From NCBI GenBank assembly GCA_023374025.1, contig SIJG01000059.1:765620-829619 (forward strand): a DNA stretch of 64,000 nucleotides, read 5' to 3'. The stretch comes from Heterodera schachtii (taxonomy: Eukaryota > Nematoda > Chromadorea > Rhabditida > Heteroderidae). Below are positions 48,367-59,537 of the stretch, piece after piece (position 1 is the stretch's first letter; each line of letters begins with the position of its first letter). The position numbers and the translations under genes were made by a program. Below the pieces are notes generated by a model that searched no databases, had not been told where the DNA came from, and saw only the letters and a program-made list of their open reading frames with translations.

Positions 48367-49254
48367 TTTTAAATAAACCATTTATTTAAATAAATGAAAA
48401 ATATTCCGAATGGAAAAAAGTTAATTCAAATTTTTGATTTTTCTAATAATTTCTTGACTAGAAAGCAAATAACCACTGGCTTGGTAAATTAAATTTAAAA
48501 CTTAAAAAATTACCTACATAAATATATCTATTTATAAAAAAAGTTTACTTTTATCCAATAATTAGTATAATTTAATTAATTAATTACATGTCTGATATTA
48601 AAGGTAATAGAAAAACAATTAAAATTTTGTGATTCCCAATAAAAATTATATTTTAAAAAAAATTTCTGATAAAAATTTTTTTTATTTCAAAATGAAGCAT
48701 AAATTTCAAGATTTTAATGTGTCAATCCAATCGTACGTTTAAAATTATAGTAAAGATGTTTCATAATGAAAAGCTGACATAATAATCCTTCTGATAAATA
48801 TTGATTATGACAATATTAGTGCATTGTTCAGTTATAAAAATAATTATTTTAATACAATTATTATCAAGTAAACTAAATTAAAATACATGGTTTCAACCCA
48901 ACCTAAAAAATACAAATGCAAATTCAAAATATTTTATTGAAAGAAGGTAAAAAATAGTTATAAAATATTCATGTTATCAAGAATATAGCGAACTGAAACA
49001 AAATTATATAAGTAAAAATAATTGAATTTAAAAACGATATGTTAAGATATTTTGAAATGTTAACAATAAATGACATATCAACAAATAAACAAAAAATAAT
49101 AAATACAATCTATGAAACAAATGTAAATCTTTCGTCAAAAATTTTAATTTTTTTTTTATAAATGATACTGCAAATAATAAAAAATTCTAAGATTAAGTAA
49201 AACATTAGTTAAACAAAAATGCTGCCATGATATATTCTAATGATTTATTACAAG

Positions 49255-49309
49255 CGGGAGAAATGAACTCCGAAAAGGCCAACAAAAAACCCCGTTCGAA
49301 GCCAAAAAA
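49255..49309 (+). CDS. candidate exon of a short basic C-terminus
   Basis: Acceptor tgatttattacaag; donor AAA|GTAATTTA. With one leading base it reads GRNELRKGQQKTPFEAKK and ends in phase 0, joining the next exon after a 42-nt intron, the size seen in the hAT gene. The competing unspliced frame (MIYSNDLLQAGEMNSEKANK then KPRSKPKK and TAA) is also good. Confidence 0.45.
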
Positions 49310-49351
49310 GTAATTTATTTTAAATAATTTCTCTTTAAATGTAACTGACAG

Positions 49352-49402
49352 CGGAAGAAAAAATCAAGTACTATGATGATCCCACCAAAACGAGAGAATT
49401 AA
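49352..49402 (+). CDS. terminal exon with basic cluster
   Basis: Acceptor atgtaactgacag. The phase-0 frame reads RKKKSSTMMIPPKREN and TAA. Joined to the previous exon it makes AKKRKKK, a nuclear-localisation-like cluster. The alternative phase gives EEKIKYYDDPTKTRELKNLN. Unidentified. Confidence 0.45.
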   Translation, partial: RKKKSSTMMIPPKREN

Positions 49403-49844
49403 AAAATTTAAATTGTTGATTTTATATTGAAAATAAAACATTATCTTGCAATATCATATAAGATAAATAAGGCAATAATTAACCTAAAATTTATTTGGAA
49501 CAATGATCAAAAAATTTTTCTAATTAAATTTTCTATTAACAAATATGTAAAGCATCAATATTTCGCCACACGATTTACCATCATCAATTATTTGTTCGTA
49601 TAAATTCTTGCGCACCCAACTGGCCAAATTGAACAGAAAAAGTTAAATGATTTATTAATAAATTTTATAAAATACAAAAACTAAACATTTGATGCGAAGT
49701 GTAAAACTAAACCAATCAATTTATAAAATACATTATCAAATGAGCTATAACAGAAATTGTTAAAATTATGTTTGAAAAAAGCAATCAAATATATTCTAAA
49801 GACAATAAGGAGCAAAACTTATAATTAAAGCAATAATAATAAAA

Positions 49845-50870
49845 AAGTTAAAGATTTAATCAGTAAAAATATAAGATTTTAAAAAGTCAACCATTGACTT
49901 CTTGTTAATAAATTATAATAAATTCATAAGAAAAAATCTAACAATTTCAATTTAAAATAAATTAGTTAATACATTGAAAAAGCTAAACTCGTTAAAATAA
50001 AAATATAAAAAACTATTAGTAATTAAAATTAAATAAACATGCAAAATTAAAAAAAAATAGTCTAATTTGCTGATATATATGATGATTATTTCTGCAAATT
50101 TTAGTATCAATAAAATAAGGTATAAGAGGGATAGATCCTTCTGTTTAAATAAAAAATTTATAATAAAAAAAAATTTGGCGCTACTTATGTACAAGGAGTA
50201 CTATTTTGAAAATTATTTACATTTTTTTGGTCAAATTTTTTTGGTTTTGTTTATTTTAATGCAAAATTTGTTTTTTCATCTATTAACAAATTGAAATAAT
50301 CTTTAAAAGAAAATATGATGCTAGTTAAAAGTAATAAATTTTGAATTTTATCAAAAACCATAGGGAGTAAGGACCATTTTGTTTTGAAAAATTTTTGAGA
50401 TAAAATATCGTGCATATACTTTTATTCGTCATAATTGGGCTGCTAGTGCTTAATATTCATCATTATGTAAAAAACAAAAAAATGTAATCAAAAAGTGAAA
50501 AAATTTCAAAATGTACTTTTTGTAAGTAGCGCCGAAAATTTAAATTTATTCAATGTAACATAAAATTTAAAAGGATGAATGAAAAACAATTAATTTAATT
50601 GATGCATTGATGATTATCAAATAATAGTTAAAAAATGGGAGTACATTAACATCAAAGCCATCGGCAAATGATCACCAATTGTTACAAAAAGAAAATGAAC
50701 TCAAAAGCCGCGAGGTTCGAGCATTATACATAAAGCATTAATGAAAGTTGCTTACATATAAACTAAAAAATTCATTTGGAATTATAAAATAAAAAGTAAA
50801 TTATTTATTCAGTAGTTGAAATTGAAAAAAAATTTATAATGTCACTGTTGAGCATTTAAAAATATAAACA
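49845..50870 (+). repeat. duplicated block, copy 2, with insertion and broken exon
   Basis: Paralogue of 45,020-45,775. The exon equivalent at about 50,647-50,716 retains LLQKENEL but has about a 10-bp insertion (aaatgatcac) and a 3-bp loss that create a stop. Contains the 357-bp TIR element. Confidence 0.9.
50177..50533. mobile_element. 357-bp TIR element inserted in the duplicated block
   Basis: The left end ggcgctacttatgtacaagg and the reverse-complemented right end ggcgctacttacaaaaagta keep similarity on to attttgaaa. The paralogue at about 45,430 lacks the insert. Flanks aaattt/aaattt hint at a short duplication. No coding. Superfamily not assigned. Confidence 0.85.
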
Positions 50871-50947
50871 AATATAAAATAAACAAAAAAAGTTTTTGAA
50901 AAATAAAAATTTCTGATAGAAAAATTAATTTAAAAAAAAATAAAATG

Positions 50948-51004
50948 CGCTTCAAGGTGGCCCTCAGCAAACGAAAAATAATTAATGAATATGACGTTAA
51001 TTAA
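50948..51004 (+). CDS. short coding-like island, doubtful
   Basis: ATG frame MRFKVALSKRKIINEYDVN and TAA. The first ten codons are GC-rich, with a GTGGCC donor possible after TTCAAG. Too short to judge. Confidence 0.2.
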   Translation, partial: RFKVALSKRKIINEYDVN

Positions 51005-52431
51005 ACTGAAATTACTCGCTATTTTTTCATAAAGATGAATAATAATAAATAAAAATATATTTATTGCCTTTTGTAACTAACTTCTCATTAGCTTTGCAAT
51101 AATTATTTTTCTAAATACTTAAAATAATAATTTATAAATAAATTAAACATTAAAAAATGAAGAAAGTAACAATATGTAATTAAAATTTATGATTCCCTCG
51201 TAAATAGTTCTTGACAGCCAATAAACATTAGATTTTGAATATTATAATTTCTTCATGATACTTTGTATTCAGAATCGCGTTAGTGGACATGTGAATTAAA
51301 AAATTTTTAAAGTTAAATTAAATATTTTCTAACAGAAGTTTCTAGTAAATTTTTTCCTGATAAATTTGTTAATACAATTCAGGTGCTCTAAACCATGTTT
51401 AAAGCGAAAAAAAACACTGCAGTAATATTTAAAAAAAGACACACGAAAATTGCAATAAATTAAATAATTAATTCCACTATAATAAATAAAATTTGCTTTA
51501 TTAATAATATTAAATTTAAATTTTTCTTATATAGAAAGCAAGAGCTCCATTCATAAATAAAAGTAAATATGTTCTTATTAAATTTAAAACCTTCGATTAA
51601 AGAAATTATTTCGGAAAATTGAAACAAAATCTAAAATGCAAAAACTTGATTATTTTAATAAAGATAATAAAATATATATAACAAATAATTTTTTTAAAGA
51701 TTTGAAATTTAAAAGAGAATCACACGGATGCCTAAATGAGTAAAGGGTCCTCATCAATTTTGAGCGAATGTTCTTTATAATTTCAATCACACATAATGCG
51801 AAAAAACGTTTGAGTTAAAATAAAATAAAGGTTTTATAATTTTAAACAAAGAATAAATTAATGCAAAATAAGGAACTGAACTAAAAATAATATTCCACGC
51901 TAAATAAGTCATCAATTTAATAATATATTTATTTATGCCTAGTCAAACTTAAAAAGAATTAAATTTATTTAAAACTTATACTAAATCAACTCGAGCAGAA
52001 TCATTGCAATTCAAATAAAAGGTTCATTAGATAACTGAAAAATGCAAATTGTGAAAATTTTTAACGAAGTTTAAATTAATATTCGATTTTGCTTAAAATT
52101 TTTTATTTTTCTTTAATTAAAATGAATAAAATAAGTAACAGTACCAAATTACCGATTTTAATTAAGAAACTTTGTATAGAAAATTATAGTAAAATAAACT
52201 GTTAAATATATTAAAAATGTGAATAATTTTAAATTAAAAAACCGTATATCGTCGCGAACTATGCGATGCGATCTTCTTATTTAAAAAAAAAGTTAATATT
52301 CAAAAAAACTTCTTTAAAAGCTTTACAAAACATTTCGAATTTTTTAATTATAAAATTGTAAAAAACTAAGGTTAAATTTCAAGAAATATAAAATCAAAAA
52401 AATTTACTAAAAAGCCAAATGTTCAATACCT

Positions 52432-52737
52432 GTGAATCACAAAACTGTCATTTTTTTAAATTTAAAAATAACAAAATTTAAATTATTTAAACATTGGCAT
52501 TGCGCAGTCAAGAAAACAACCGAGTTATATTACACAAATCTGCTCGGCGATCGCTTCATTACTATCAAAAAAACAATGTTGGCAGCTTCGATAAAATTAT
52601 CAAACGATAGAACCACTTTTAAATTATATTTCAAAAAATCTAGTCGCCTCACGATTATTTTTAATTACAGTAAAACAAAAGAAGCAAAACATTTATTTGC
52701 ATTTATAGAAAAACAATTAACGAAGGGACGACACTAA
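52432..52737 (+). CDS. 101-codon ORF, hypothetical protein
   Basis: One of the longest non-repeat frames in the window. It opens at a GTG (no ATG); the GC-richer core (52,490-52,600) reads HWHCAVKKTTELYYTNLLGD then RFITIKKTMLAASIKL. The product would be basic and rich in Lys/Thr/Phe. It may be an exon with AT-rich ends. No family recognised; chance ORFs of this length are possible but not common here. Confidence 0.4.
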   Translation: MNHKTVIFLNLKITKFKLFKHWHCAVKKTTELYYTNLLGDRFITIKKTMLAASIKLSNDRTTFKLYFKKSSRLTIIFNYSKTKEAKHLFAFIEKQLTKGRH

Positions 52738-53173
52738 AAATGTTGAACTACAAAATTTTATCCAAATGCAAATTCCATCTTATTTATAGATCAATAAAAA
52801 TACCTTAAAGACTTAAATGAAAAAATATTAAATTTCAATTTATTATAAATAAATAGAATAGTGCCGAAAAAATCAAATTGGTAAACATTAAAAAAATATG
52901 AACACATAAATTAAATTAAAGATCTATTTTATACAATTAAAATGATCAATTATTATTATTGGTCTATAAACATAGCAAGAATAGAAAGATGACAAGATGT
53001 AAATAAACAAATAATTTGATTAGCTGTTCCCATTTGGTTGTTTCTTCAATTTAATTTAAATATTATATTAAATTATTTTTAATTTGAAAATATGGTATTT
53101 AATTTTTTCTTTTTAAAAACATCAAAAATTTGCACTAAAACTAACTGAAGCAAAGATAGCTAACAAAAATTTT

Positions 53174-53623
53174 TTGAATGAAGGAGAGGACATCATCACC
53201 CGTCTCGACCGACTTGAAAAGTTGCTAGAAGGGTCAGGGAACCCCACTCTGGTCCCAATCATCGAACGACTAGAAAAGTTAGAAAAGCTGGTAGAACGGC
53301 TAATCGCGGGCGAGAATCGATATGGAAATCGATTTGCTGACCCTCAGCACACCTCCCACACTTCGGGCTCCACCAACAACAATGGCAATGTTCAATGGGG
53401 TCAACCGCCGCCTTTTGCTGGCACTGGCGCCGTTTCGCAGATGATTACCGAGGCAATCATCAACTCCGAACAACTGAAAGAGAAGTCCACTCGTGCGGTC
53501 ATCGAAAAATTGCCGGAGGCGATGGACCAACAGGCAGTGGTGGAGCAAATTGCAGAACAATGCGGTGTCAAAGACAAATTGTCGCCCGACATTCACCGCC
53601 ATCCAAGGATACGGCCCGTTTAA
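53174..53623 (+). CDS. LINE-ORF1-like coiled-coil ORF, 149 codons, truncated
   Basis: GC-rich frame without an ATG start (opens upstream; TTG at 53174). Residues 6-45 are heptad-like coiled coil (RLDRLEKLLEG...IERLEKLEKLVERLI), followed by a Ser/Asn/Thr-rich linker (60-80), then a helical domain with STRAVIEKLPEAMD and ending IHRHPRIRPV. This resembles, from memory, the 5' region of nematode-type non-LTR retrotransposon ORFs just before the endonuclease. It ends abruptly in AT-rich DNA without endonuclease or RT, so it is a truncated copy or a captured exon. Confidence 0.55.
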   Translation: MNEGEDIITRLDRLEKLLEGSGNPTLVPIIERLEKLEKLVERLIAGENRYGNRFADPQHTSHTSGSTNNNGNVQWGQPPPFAGTGAVSQMITEAIINSEQLKEKSTRAVIEKLPEAMDQQAVVEQIAEQCGVKDKLSPDIHRHPRIRPV

Positions 53624-54426
53624 ATGATATTAAAATCACATTAAAAACAAATAAAGCAACAAAAAATTTACTCGTAAAAATATAATTACATTTTCAAATA
53701 AAACAAATAAAAAATTAATTAGAAATATGTTAATGTAGAAAAATAATAGAAAAATTATAAATTATATGCTCACTCAACACTTTCAGTCAAATAATTTAAT
53801 TTTATTAATAATTAACAAAAAATAACAATTTTTAGAAAAATTCGATCGCAGCTCTTCTTAAACACATATTATTTAATTATTATAATTTTTAGTCAATTTT
53901 TGTTCATAAATTTTGTTTTGGAAATTAAAAAAAACAGAGAAATTTTTTAGAAATCAAATATAGATGAGATAGGCCAGAACTGCGATATCTGAGGATTTTT
54001 CCTCATTTTGTAGTCTTTTGGAGGGTCAAAGAGGAATTTTTTTGAAACTGAGGATATGCGGGTTTTTGTGGTCTTTTGATAAAAAAGTGACAAAAACGCA
54101 TGATTTTTTGAAAAATTAGGTATATTTGGCAAAATGTTGGAACTTTTTCTTCAAATCTTAAACATATTTTCGGAAAATGCTCATTTTGTTTAATTAATTT
54201 CTTTTATACAAAAAAATAAACAGGGAAATTTTTTTTGGAAAAAGCGTGCCACAAAAAGAGCAGTTTGAAAAAAAATTTAAGAGATTGTCAATTTATTAAA
54301 AGAATATAAATCGGATTTTTATTATTTTCTTTGGAGTTTTTAATACGATTAGTCATAGATTTTTACCGAAAATTACCAATTTTGCGATTTTTGAGCCATT
54401 TTTTTAAGAAAAAAAAAGAATTATTT

Positions 54427-54576
54427 GGGTCCGGCGGCACTGATTGGCGCCGTGATTTTAAACATTTTTTCGAAAAATCATCAGTCAAAATCGTTTGTTT
54501 TTGACAAAATTTATTAACAAATCGCACTCAAAATCTCAAAAAATTTCCGGCAGCGCCTATCGGCACTGCCGGACCC
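54427..54576. repeat. GC-rich inverted repeat element, 150 bp
   Basis: The left arm gggtccggcggcactgattg and the reverse complement of the right arm gggtccggcagtgccgatag flank an AT-rich centre. Same family as 16,026-16,126. The neighbourhood (53,950-54,900) holds repeated 'tgaggatttt' motifs of another AT-rich repeat. Confidence 0.65.
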
Positions 54577-55084
54577 CTCCCAACGTTCCCAAAAAGTTTT
54601 TTGGTAAAACCGCGCACAAAAAAAAACAATTTTTTTCTGGGTCTCATATCAGTGGACAGATAAACGAAATTCATTACACTTGGACACTGTAAAAGCATTG
54701 GCCCAAATGAAGTGCAATTTCGATTTTTCGTGCTCAGACTTCCATAAAATGCTTACAAATGACAAGAAATTGATGAATTTGAATTACATTTAACTGATTT
54801 TGTTCGCATTTTATGATATTTAAAAAAAAATGAGGATTTTTCATGCCAAATGAGGATTTTTTTGAGGTATTTTAGTGGCAAATGAGGATTTTCAAAATTT
54901 TGCGATCGCATCTATTTCCACCAAATTGTTCATACCAGGGATGCGATTTTTATATGTTTAAAATCCCGAAATAAGTGTGTACTACATATCATATTAGTTT
55001 TGAATATTTTTTAAAAAATACTCATAAATATGTTATCATTTTTTCCCAAAATGCAACTTGTTAGAAAAGATATGTAGTTGGAAA

Positions 55085-55165
55085 AATTTTTAAATATATG
55101 AAAACCCGAACTCGTCCCGACGGATTTGGCCAACCCCGACCCTGACTTTTCTCACCCGCAGTGTC
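55085..55165. repeat. GC-rich 'cccgac' repeat patch
   Basis: aacccgaactcgtcccgacgg and accccgaccctgac look like a degenerate 'ACCCGA' repeat; a related short patch lies at 56,878-56,915. No coding call. Confidence 0.4.
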
Positions 55166-55249
55166 CAATTTATCTTTTGGGCTTACAAAAATGATGAATT
55201 TAAAAACTTTTATCCACAAATTTTTTGAAAACTTTGCGTTTAATGACAA

Positions 55250-57960
55250 TCTAAATGAATAAAATGAAAAATTGAAAACCTCTCAAACTAAGAAATTGTT
55301 AAATTTTATAAAAATAGAGACAATTAAAGTAAAAAATAGCAAATTATAATCAAAAATGCCATTTAGTACAAATCACTTTATTTCGCCAACAAAAAGATAT
55401 AATCCTCAGCCAATGTGAACTTTTGTAAAACAAATTGAATCGAATTTTACAAAATTTGTGTCTCTACAACAAATATGAACCGGTCTTTGACCTATTAATT
55501 TTAGAATTTTGACTTTTTGACAAGAACTTAACTATATTATAATGAATAAAAATAAAGGTATTTAAATAATTAAATATTAAAAAATAATTCTTAGTAAATC
55601 AATGAAGAGTAATTAAGGTGTATGAAAAAAATTTAAAAAAATAAAAGTACAACAATTTAGGATTTGGAGCAAAACATATTTTCCATTTATAAAAAATGAT
55701 ATTAAAAATATAAGATATTCAAGCAATATTATCGATGTTTTTAATAACATAGATTAAGAAAAATACACCAAAAGTACTTGGAGAATTTGTGAGTAAAAGT
55801 TTTATAAGTGAAGAAAAAGAAGAAAAATTTTGAAAAAGGTTGTCATTAGAAGAAATAATTTAATTAACAAAAAATAAAAATAAATCACCAAAAAAGCATT
55901 CTAATAAATTATAAAAATGAATAAAATGAAAGAATTGAAAGAATTGATTATAAATACCAAAGGCAAAATAAATAAAAAATTTAATAAAATATACCTTGAT
56001 GTTTCTTTTAAAATAAAAATTAATGAAAATATACATTGCATCACTTGAAATATAAATCAAATTTTAATATTTAATAATAAAAAATTGATTTGCACATAAA
56101 TACAGTATTTAAAAGTAATTCTAAATAAAAAACCATAACTTTAATATTGCTTCAACAATCTTAGGAAGTAAAGAGTATAAAAAGAAAAAAACATTAAAAT
56201 TCCTGAAGAAAATATATTTCATAGTTTTAAACAAAAACAACAAGGACTAGAAAAAAATCTTAGAACGTGAACGAGAAGAATAGATCCGTGACACATGAAC
56301 AGAAAAATGAAATAAAATATTAACTTGCATAATATTCAAAAAACGCGAAGAAGCATTGACTTATTATTCCATCAAGTGCAAGATCAAAAAAATATATAAT
56401 TTACAATAAAAAATAAACAAGCTTGTTTTAAAAATTAGAGCAATTAATTACAAAGAATAGAAATAATAAAAAGTGACAATGAACACAAAAACATTAATGA
56501 TTTAAAAAATATTAAATTTTCATTTAGGAAAAGCGAGACCCACAGGGTCGTTGAAAAAAAAAAGTAAAAGGCCGAGAATTTCAAGAAATTGTAAACCAAA
56601 AATTAAAAAAAAATTACCATCAAAATAAATTCAGCATCCTAAATTCTTTTTAGGTAATGAAAAATTTTTTGTAAAAAATATAAAAATACAAAAATAAATA
56701 ATGAGCTTAATTATCTGTAAAAATGGTAAAAAAATGAAAAAAATAATTTACTTAAGCCCTAAATTTATGCTAGGAGGACAAAATTAATTTATTTAATTAG
56801 AAAAAAAAATTAGAAATGAAAAGTAAATATAATTTTATTTTTTGATTTAGTTATGAATTGACTCGTTCTTCATTGTGACCCGACCCATTGCGTCCCGACA
56901 CAATACAATAGGGTATCAATTTAAGTAAAAACAGCAATTTAAATAAAAAAAAATTCTTTATATTTATAATAAATTAAATTAAAACATAAGATTTAATTGC
57001 AATACCATTCATCAAAAAAATACATGCAAACTTTATCATAGCAGATGGAAATAAAAATATATTTAAATAACAAAAGTAGTAAAGAATGCACATTACATTT
57101 CTAATAAGTACTATTAAAATAATTCAAATATAAAACAAAATAAAATTCATTATCAATTAAAAAATACAAATATTTTAATAAATTAGAGAAAAAGCAATGC
57201 GACAATAGAATTTGAAATAAATAATAAAATGCATGCTTTAATATGATAAAATTATATGATTATCTCCAGAATATTATATCGTAAATACAACAAGTTACCG
57301 TTTGAGTAGAGCAGTACAACATTTAAAAATAAAATTTTTATATCTTAAAAATTTGAAAAAATGTTGAAATTTTTAAATTATTATTACAGCTCGCTGGAAA
57401 TAAAATTTAATCCATAATGTATGTAAGAATCTATTAACTATAATCTAATGGTATAAATAAAAGAGTATAAATTTAACCAAATAAAGAAACTAATAAAATT
57501 CAAATAATAATTTATTGCAAATAATTTGATACGGTATTGTGAAAAACATATTAATTATATGAAAATAACAAATAAATTATGCAAATATTTTTTTAACAAT
57601 TTACTTCTCTACTTTTACGATATATAAATTTGTAAAAAGATATAATAAAATATTGTAATGTAATTAGTTCATTTTTAACGACATTTATCTGAAAAATATA
57701 TGAAAAAATGATAATTTTGATTTATTTTTTTATTTAATATTATAAATGAAAATTACATAAAATCATAGAAAAAAGTTATAAAAATAAAATTTATAATTAT
57801 AGCTTAAAATAACACATAGAGGAATAGAAAAAAGATTTTATTTAAAAAAATTGTTTTAAAAACTTATGGCAAGCGAAATTTGAAACTTTTAAACATAGCG
57901 AGAATTTAAAATAAAACTATTTTTAGATAAAATTTTTTTTATGATAGCATTTTTATTGTG
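55250..57960. other. AT-rich stretch with repeats only
   Basis: Contains repeat copies at 56,724 and 57,525 and a GC patch at 56,878-56,915 (HCDPTHCVPTQYNR if translated, before GTATCAAT). No supported gene. Confidence 0.5.
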
Positions 57961-57975
57961 ATGCTTTTTCAACAG

Positions 57976-57999
57976 GAAGGCAGCATTTTAGAAACCTAA
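57976..57999 (+). CDS. candidate tiny terminal exon
   Basis: Acceptor gatgctttttcaacag, a strong site; then EGSILET and TAA in phase 0. Only 24 nt, so weak without a partner exon. Confidence 0.25.
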   Translation, partial: EGSILET

Positions 58000-58074
58000 A
58001 ACTGTAAATAAATATGACAAAAAAATTAAACGTCGCTATGTGTAACAATTTATGAAGAAAAATGTGATCAACAG

Positions 58075-58149
58075 ATCATTGCCAATATTACACCGATCAC
58101 AATTCATCAGACAATAAGCGAAGTTCGACACCTGGTCAACAGCACATAA
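58075..58149 (+). CDS. candidate terminal exon, unidentified
   Basis: Acceptor aatgtgatcaacag. The phase-0 frame reads IIANITPITIHQTISEVRHL then VNST and TAA. The frame is also open 14 codons upstream (TIYEEKCDQQ), so the true 5' boundary is uncertain. GC-richer than the flanks. Confidence 0.45.
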   Translation: MIANITPITIHQTISEVRHLVNST

Positions 58150-58666
58150 TGATAAATTATAAATAAGAAAAAAGCAAAACTTTAATACTAATAATTCATC
58201 TAAAATAATTTTTAATGTTAGTAAATTCTAAAAGAATAGAAGTTAAACAAATTGATGTAAAAAAAGGAGAAGAAACAATTTATACTTTTAATAACTCATG
58301 TCGGAAATTGTACGCTTATATATTCTTTTAAAAATTACTTTCAAAATTATATGAAATTTAAAAAGAACAAACAGCAAAATGAATGCAAAAAAAACAACTT
58401 AAAATTCGAAAAAAATTTTTTTAACGCCATTGCCATTTGTTTTCCTTTGGAAGGTATTTTAAAAAATTATTAATTAATTCATGTTTATATGAATGTTATA
58501 CTTTGATTTTTATTTGAGCTTTTTACTAACATATACTGCTGCTACTCAGTGAAAATAAACAAAGTATTAATTGATTTTTTCTGCTTTCTATATTTTATTT
58601 TATTAATTTAAAAATATTTTACCTTTTTGGTTTTTCTCTTTTGGTACTTCTCCAATTAACTTTCAT

Positions 58667-58735
58667 CTAATAATTAGAAAACATATTTTTTAAATTTGTT
58701 CTTTTTCGGCCGAAGGTGAGGTCTTCGGTACGGTA
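58667..58735 (-). CDS. minus-strand terminal exon, basic C-terminus
   Basis: On the minus strand, after ccataaacaag, the frame reads YRTEDLTFGRKRTNLKNMFS then NY and TAG. It lies in the only long stretch (58,430-58,860) where the + strand is T-rich, in keeping with coding strands being A-rich elsewhere. An overlapping frame, PYRRPHLRPKKN, is also open. Unidentified. Confidence 0.45.
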   Translation of the reverse strand, partial: YRTEDLTFGRKRTNLKNMFSNY

Positions 58736-59130
58736 CTTGTTTATGGAATTTATTATTAAAATGTATTCTTCTGTATATAAATTTATTATCTTTAATGTCT
58801 CAGTTTTAAATTGAATTTTTAATTTATTTTTCACTTAATGTTTTTATATTCAAGGTAATCATATTTATAAGTTCGCCAATATGAAGAAATTAAATGAATT
58901 ATAATGTTTCAATAAATTATTAAAATATTTAAAAGATATGAATACTTTAAATAATCAAATAATTTAAATTCTAAAAAATATACGCACATGGATAGGAATT
59001 AAAATAATATTAAAACACTTATCAAAATTTATGAATTAATTTAATTTTAAAATCAAAGCAAATCAAATGTATTCAAATAGATGAATTAATTAAAAGATTA
59101 ATAAAAAATAAAAAATTGAAACTTTTGAAG

Positions 59131-59162
59131 GACACATTGTCACTACTCTGCTGATTACGCAC
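59131..59162 (+). CDS. candidate short exon
   Basis: Bounded by aaacttttgaag and CAC|GTCTGAAC. One frame reads HIVTTLLITH and continues an upstream open frame (IETFEG). GC-richer than the flanks. Weak. Confidence 0.25.
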
Positions 59163-59346
59163 GTCTGAACTAAACGATTTTCCCCATGTGAAAATGTCCT
59201 GAATTTTCTATCGCTTTAATGGCGATAAAATTAATTAATTTAATTCAAAAATAAACTCCAAAATGCTTATTATAATAAAAAATTTATTTTAAAGAAAAAA
59301 GAAATTAATTAATAAAAACATAATAAAACGAAGAAAGAATCTCCAG

Positions 59347-59403
59347 CCGATTTTTAAGTCGAAAGAATACACAGTACTACCATACTGCCAATGCAATAAG
59401 TAA
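59347..59403 (+). CDS. candidate terminal exon sharing its flank with 12.39 kb
   Basis: It follows gaaagaatctccag. The phase-0 frame reads PIFKSKEYTVLPYCQCNK and TAA. The AT-rich upstream flank (taataaaacgaagaaagaat) is shared with 12,362-12,390, where an unrelated core follows. Confidence 0.35.
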   Translation, partial: PIFKSKEYTVLPYCQCNK

Positions 59404-59537
59404 AAAATGATATTAGTTAAAACAAATTAAATGCATTTATTTGATATCATTTAATTTAAGTGAATCTTATTTTTACTAGATAAATAAAGTTGTTAATACC
59501 CAGATTAAAAAATTTGTTCCTTTTTCTATAATACAAA

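Noticed and set aside
10000..49402. Scrambled ciliate-type germline genome (GC-rich segments between AT-rich spacers)
   Set aside because: The transposase uses standard stops and ordinary GT-AG introns, and island borders look like splice sites rather than short direct-repeat pointers.
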